Assembly: GCA_003152695.1 (NCBI GenBank)
Contig: PMAT01000066.1
Coordinates: forward strand, 24,089 to 88,088
Reading direction: 5' to 3'
Length of the DNA: 64,000 nt
Source of the DNA: Acidobacteriaceae bacterium
GTDB lineage: Bacteria; Acidobacteriota; Terriglobia; Terriglobales; Acidobacteriaceae
The notes under the pieces are model-generated. The model did no database searches. It saw only the letters and a list, made by a program, of their open reading frames with translations, and was not told where the DNA came from. Positions 62,060 through 64,000 of this stretch are shown here, piece by piece; within the stretch, counting starts at the first letter, position 1; the number at the start of each line of letters is the position of its first letter. Both the position numbers and the translations under genes were made by a program.

Positions 62060-64000
62060 GTGGGTTCGCATTCTCACCAGCAAGGTTCGTGCAGTAATGG
62101 CGAACAGAAGGTTGACGTCCAACTGGACGCCCTTCTGGGCTCGCCGCCCGTTGAAGACTCGCTTCCCGCGCGCGTTCTGGCCCGTTCGCGCGAAGTGAAT
62201 GCGCAGTCGGGCTTCAAGGCTGTCTATACCGTCGGCATGGATGTTGGCTCGACGACGGTGAAGGCGGTCATTGTCAACGCCGAAACCGACCAGATCATCT
62301 GGCAGGACTACCAGCGTCACGAAACCAGGCAGCCGGAGAAATTGCTGGAATTCCTCAAGCGCATGGAGGAGGAAGTCGGCATTGCTCCGCACAACTGCCG
62401 CATCTTCATCACCGGTTCGGGTGGAGGGGCGCTGGCCAACCTGGTCGGCGCGAAGTTCGTGCAGGAAGTCACCGCAGTCTCGCTGGCGGTCGAAAAGCTG
62501 CACCCCGAAGTGAACTCGGTCATTGAGTTGGGCGGGCAGGATGCCAAGATCATCGTTTTCAAGGAAGACGGGAATACCGGCCGCAAGAAAAAAATCCCGT
62601 CGATGAACGACAAATGCGCGGGAGGCACGGGCGCCGTCATCGACAAGATCAACGCGAAGCTCAAGATTCCACCCGAAGAACTCTGCGATCAGGGCTACAC
62701 CGGCATCAAGCTGCATCCGGTCGCAGGCAAATGCGGTGTGTTTGCAGAAACCGACATCAACGGCCTACAGAAGCAAGGCATCCCGCCCGATCAGTTGATG
62801 GCTTCCCTATTCGACGCCATTGTTCTGCAGAACCTCACGGTCTTGACCCGCGGACATACTTTGCGGCCGCACGTGCTGCTGCTGGGAGGGCCGAATAGTT
62901 TCATCCGCGGAATGAAGGAAGCGTGGCAGCAGAACATTCCCCGCACCTGGGAAGAGCGCAAGGTCCAGCTTCCGGAAGGCGTCAAGCCGGAGGATCTGAT
63001 CAAGGTCCCAGAGAACGCACAGTATTTCGCAGCGCTGGGCGCAGTGGAATTCGGCAAGGACGAAGAGTCCGAAGTCGGAACCTACATGGGTACCGAGTGC
63101 CTGGAGGACTACATCTCGGTCGGCCGGCAAGCGGAGAAGGCGAAATCGGGCGCTGCTGGTTTGAGCGCTTCCGAGGAAGAACTCGCTGGCTTCAAGCAGA
63201 AGTACGCGGTCCCGAAGTTTGTCGGCGCGAAGTTCGGTGTCGGCGAGACGGTGCGCGGATTCGTCGGCCTTGACGGCGGTTCGACTTCGACAAAAGCTGT
63301 GCTGCTCTCAGAAACCGGCGACGTGCTCTGCAAGGCCTACCAACTGTCGGGTGGCAATCCCATCCAGGACACCATCGACATGTTCGTCGCGCTTCGCCAG
63401 CAGGTGGAGTCACAGGGAGCAACCCTGGAAGTGCTCGGGGTCGGCACCACCGGATATGCCAAGGACGTTTTGAAAGACGTGCTCAAGGCCGATGTTGCGC
63501 TGGTGGAAACCGTAGCGCACACCGAATCGGCCCTGAAGTTCTACAAGAATCCCCATGTCATCGTGGATGTCGGCGGCCAGGATATCAAGCTGATCGTGTT
63601 GAAGGACGGTCGCGTCAAGGACTTCAAACTCAACACCCAATGTTCGGCAGGAAACGGCTATTTTCTGCAAGGTACCGCCGAGTCGCTCGGCTACAAAGTG
63701 GAGGAGTACGCGGACATCGCTTTCTCCGCCAACACCATGCCGATCTTCGGCTACGGCTGCGCGGTGTTCATGCAGTCCGACATCGTGAACTTTCAGCGGC
63801 AGGGTTGGCGCGGCGAAGAGATCCTCGCCGGACTGGCGAACGTCCTGCCGAAAAATATCTTCCTCTATGTCGCGGGAATTCCGAACCTCGCGAAGTTGGG
63901 ATCGCGCTTCATCTTGCAGGGCGGCACGCAAAAGAACCTGGCTGCGGTCAAGTCGGAAGTCGATTTCATTCACTCGCACTTCCACGGTGTTGAGCACGAA
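62060..64000 (+). CDS. Two-domain ASKHA ATPase activase (BadF/BcrA/HgdC-type), 3' end outside the window
   Basis: From GTG 62060, after GGAGGG, 647 codons run off the window without a stop. Two tandem acyl-CoA dehydratase activase domains are visible. The first has MDVGSTTVKAV (from residue 60), C186 (DKCAGGTG) and C225 (GKCGVFAETD); the second has LDGGSTSTKAV, C528 (TQCSAGNG) and C567 (GCAVFMQSD). These cysteine pairs are the ligands of the bridging [4Fe-4S] cluster in HgdC. It would use ATP to push low-potential electrons to the HgdB-like partner. The first 59 residues are Ser/Gln-rich and not conserved. Confidence 0.9.
   Translation, partial: MGSHSHQQGSCSNGEQKVDVQLDALLGSPPVEDSLPARVLARSREVNAQSGFKAVYTVGMDVGSTTVKAVIVNAETDQIIWQDYQRHETRQPEKLLEFLKRMEEEVGIAPHNCRIFITGSGGGALANLVGAKFVQEVTAVSLAVEKLHPEVNSVIELGGQDAKIIVFKEDGNTGRKKKIPSMNDKCAGGTGAVIDKINAKLKIPPEELCDQGYTGIKLHPVAGKCGVFAETDINGLQKQGIPPDQLMASLFDAIVLQNLTVLTRGHTLRPHVLLLGGPNSFIRGMKEAWQQNIPRTWEERKVQLPEGVKPEDLIKVPENAQYFAALGAVEFGKDEESEVGTYMGTECLEDYISVGRQAEKAKSGAAGLSASEEELAGFKQKYAVPKFVGAKFGVGETVRGFVGLDGGSTSTKAVLLSETGDVLCKAYQLSGGNPIQDTIDMFVALRQQVESQGATLEVLGVGTTGYAKDVLKDVLKADVALVETVAHTESALKFYKNPHVIVDVGGQDIKLIVLKDGRVKDFKLNTQCSAGNGYFLQGTAESLGYKVEEYADIAFSANTMPIFGYGCAVFMQSDIVNFQRQGWRGEEILAGLANVLPKNIFLYVAGIPNLAKLGSRFILQGGTQKNLAAVKSEVDFIHSHFHGVEHE

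Overview
The window looks like a chromosomal segment of a soil-type Acidobacteriota (Koribacter/Terriglobia-like). This is inferred from high GC, gene content (agmatine-to-putrescine genes, TonB receptor with carboxypeptidase-regulatory domain, stand-alone NuoI, TreS-maltokinase fusion, ADP-heptose genes for a Gram-negative envelope) and intergenic simple repeats of a kind I associate with that phylum. No marker gene proves the taxonomy. There is no phage, plasmid or complete insertion sequence.

Layout. 1-5.7 kb: end of larC, metG, tatD, yajQ, a polyprenyl diphosphate synthase and a CYTH protein. 5.9-9.2 kb: a polyamine block with a deoxyhypusine-synthase-like gene divergent from aguB-aguA. 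9.2-11.7 kb: tRNA-Lys, a small secreted protein and a type II NADH dehydrogenase. 11.8-14.1 kb: two TadE-like genes and a von Willebrand TadG-like gene, next to an orphan terminator that suggests a small RNA. 14.4-18.2 kb: nfeD, slipin and SPOR genes plus an orphan GvpL/F gene. 19-25.5 kb: a metallo-beta-lactamase-fold hydrolase and an ADP-heptose/surface-glycan operon (gmhA, hldE, GT9, flippase). 25.7-32.8 kb: a BlaI/M56 pair, two large secreted proteins of unknown role and an M48 protease. 33-40.4 kb: tRNA-Arg, gnd and an RND tripartite pump operon. 41-46 kb: a phosphofructokinase with PPi-type motifs, a 19-bp tandem repeat array, an unknown GNAT-like protein, a cation/proton antiporter and a VKOR protein. 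46-53.6 kb: a Cys/His-rich secreted protein, a TonB-dependent receptor, a DUF1345-like membrane protein, a trehalose synthase-maltokinase fusion and nuoI. 53.7-56.7 kb: dinB with a toxin-antitoxin pair wedged between it and a duplicated dinB 5' fragment, plus two unknown genes. 56.7-64 kb: a UbiD-type decarboxylase, then a co-directional HgdB-like / radical SAM / double-domain activase cluster that runs off the window.

The most unusual items are: the terminal activase-radical SAM cluster; the dinB-fragment/toxin junction, where one extra T in a T6 run would fuse the two frames; the nine-copy degenerate 19-bp TGTCA repeat; the orphan terminator with a possible sRNA; and several key-residue substitutions (kinase DFE Asp to Asn in the TreS-Mak fusion, altered proton-relay residues in the RND pump). 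All functions are read from motifs by eye. No database search was run.
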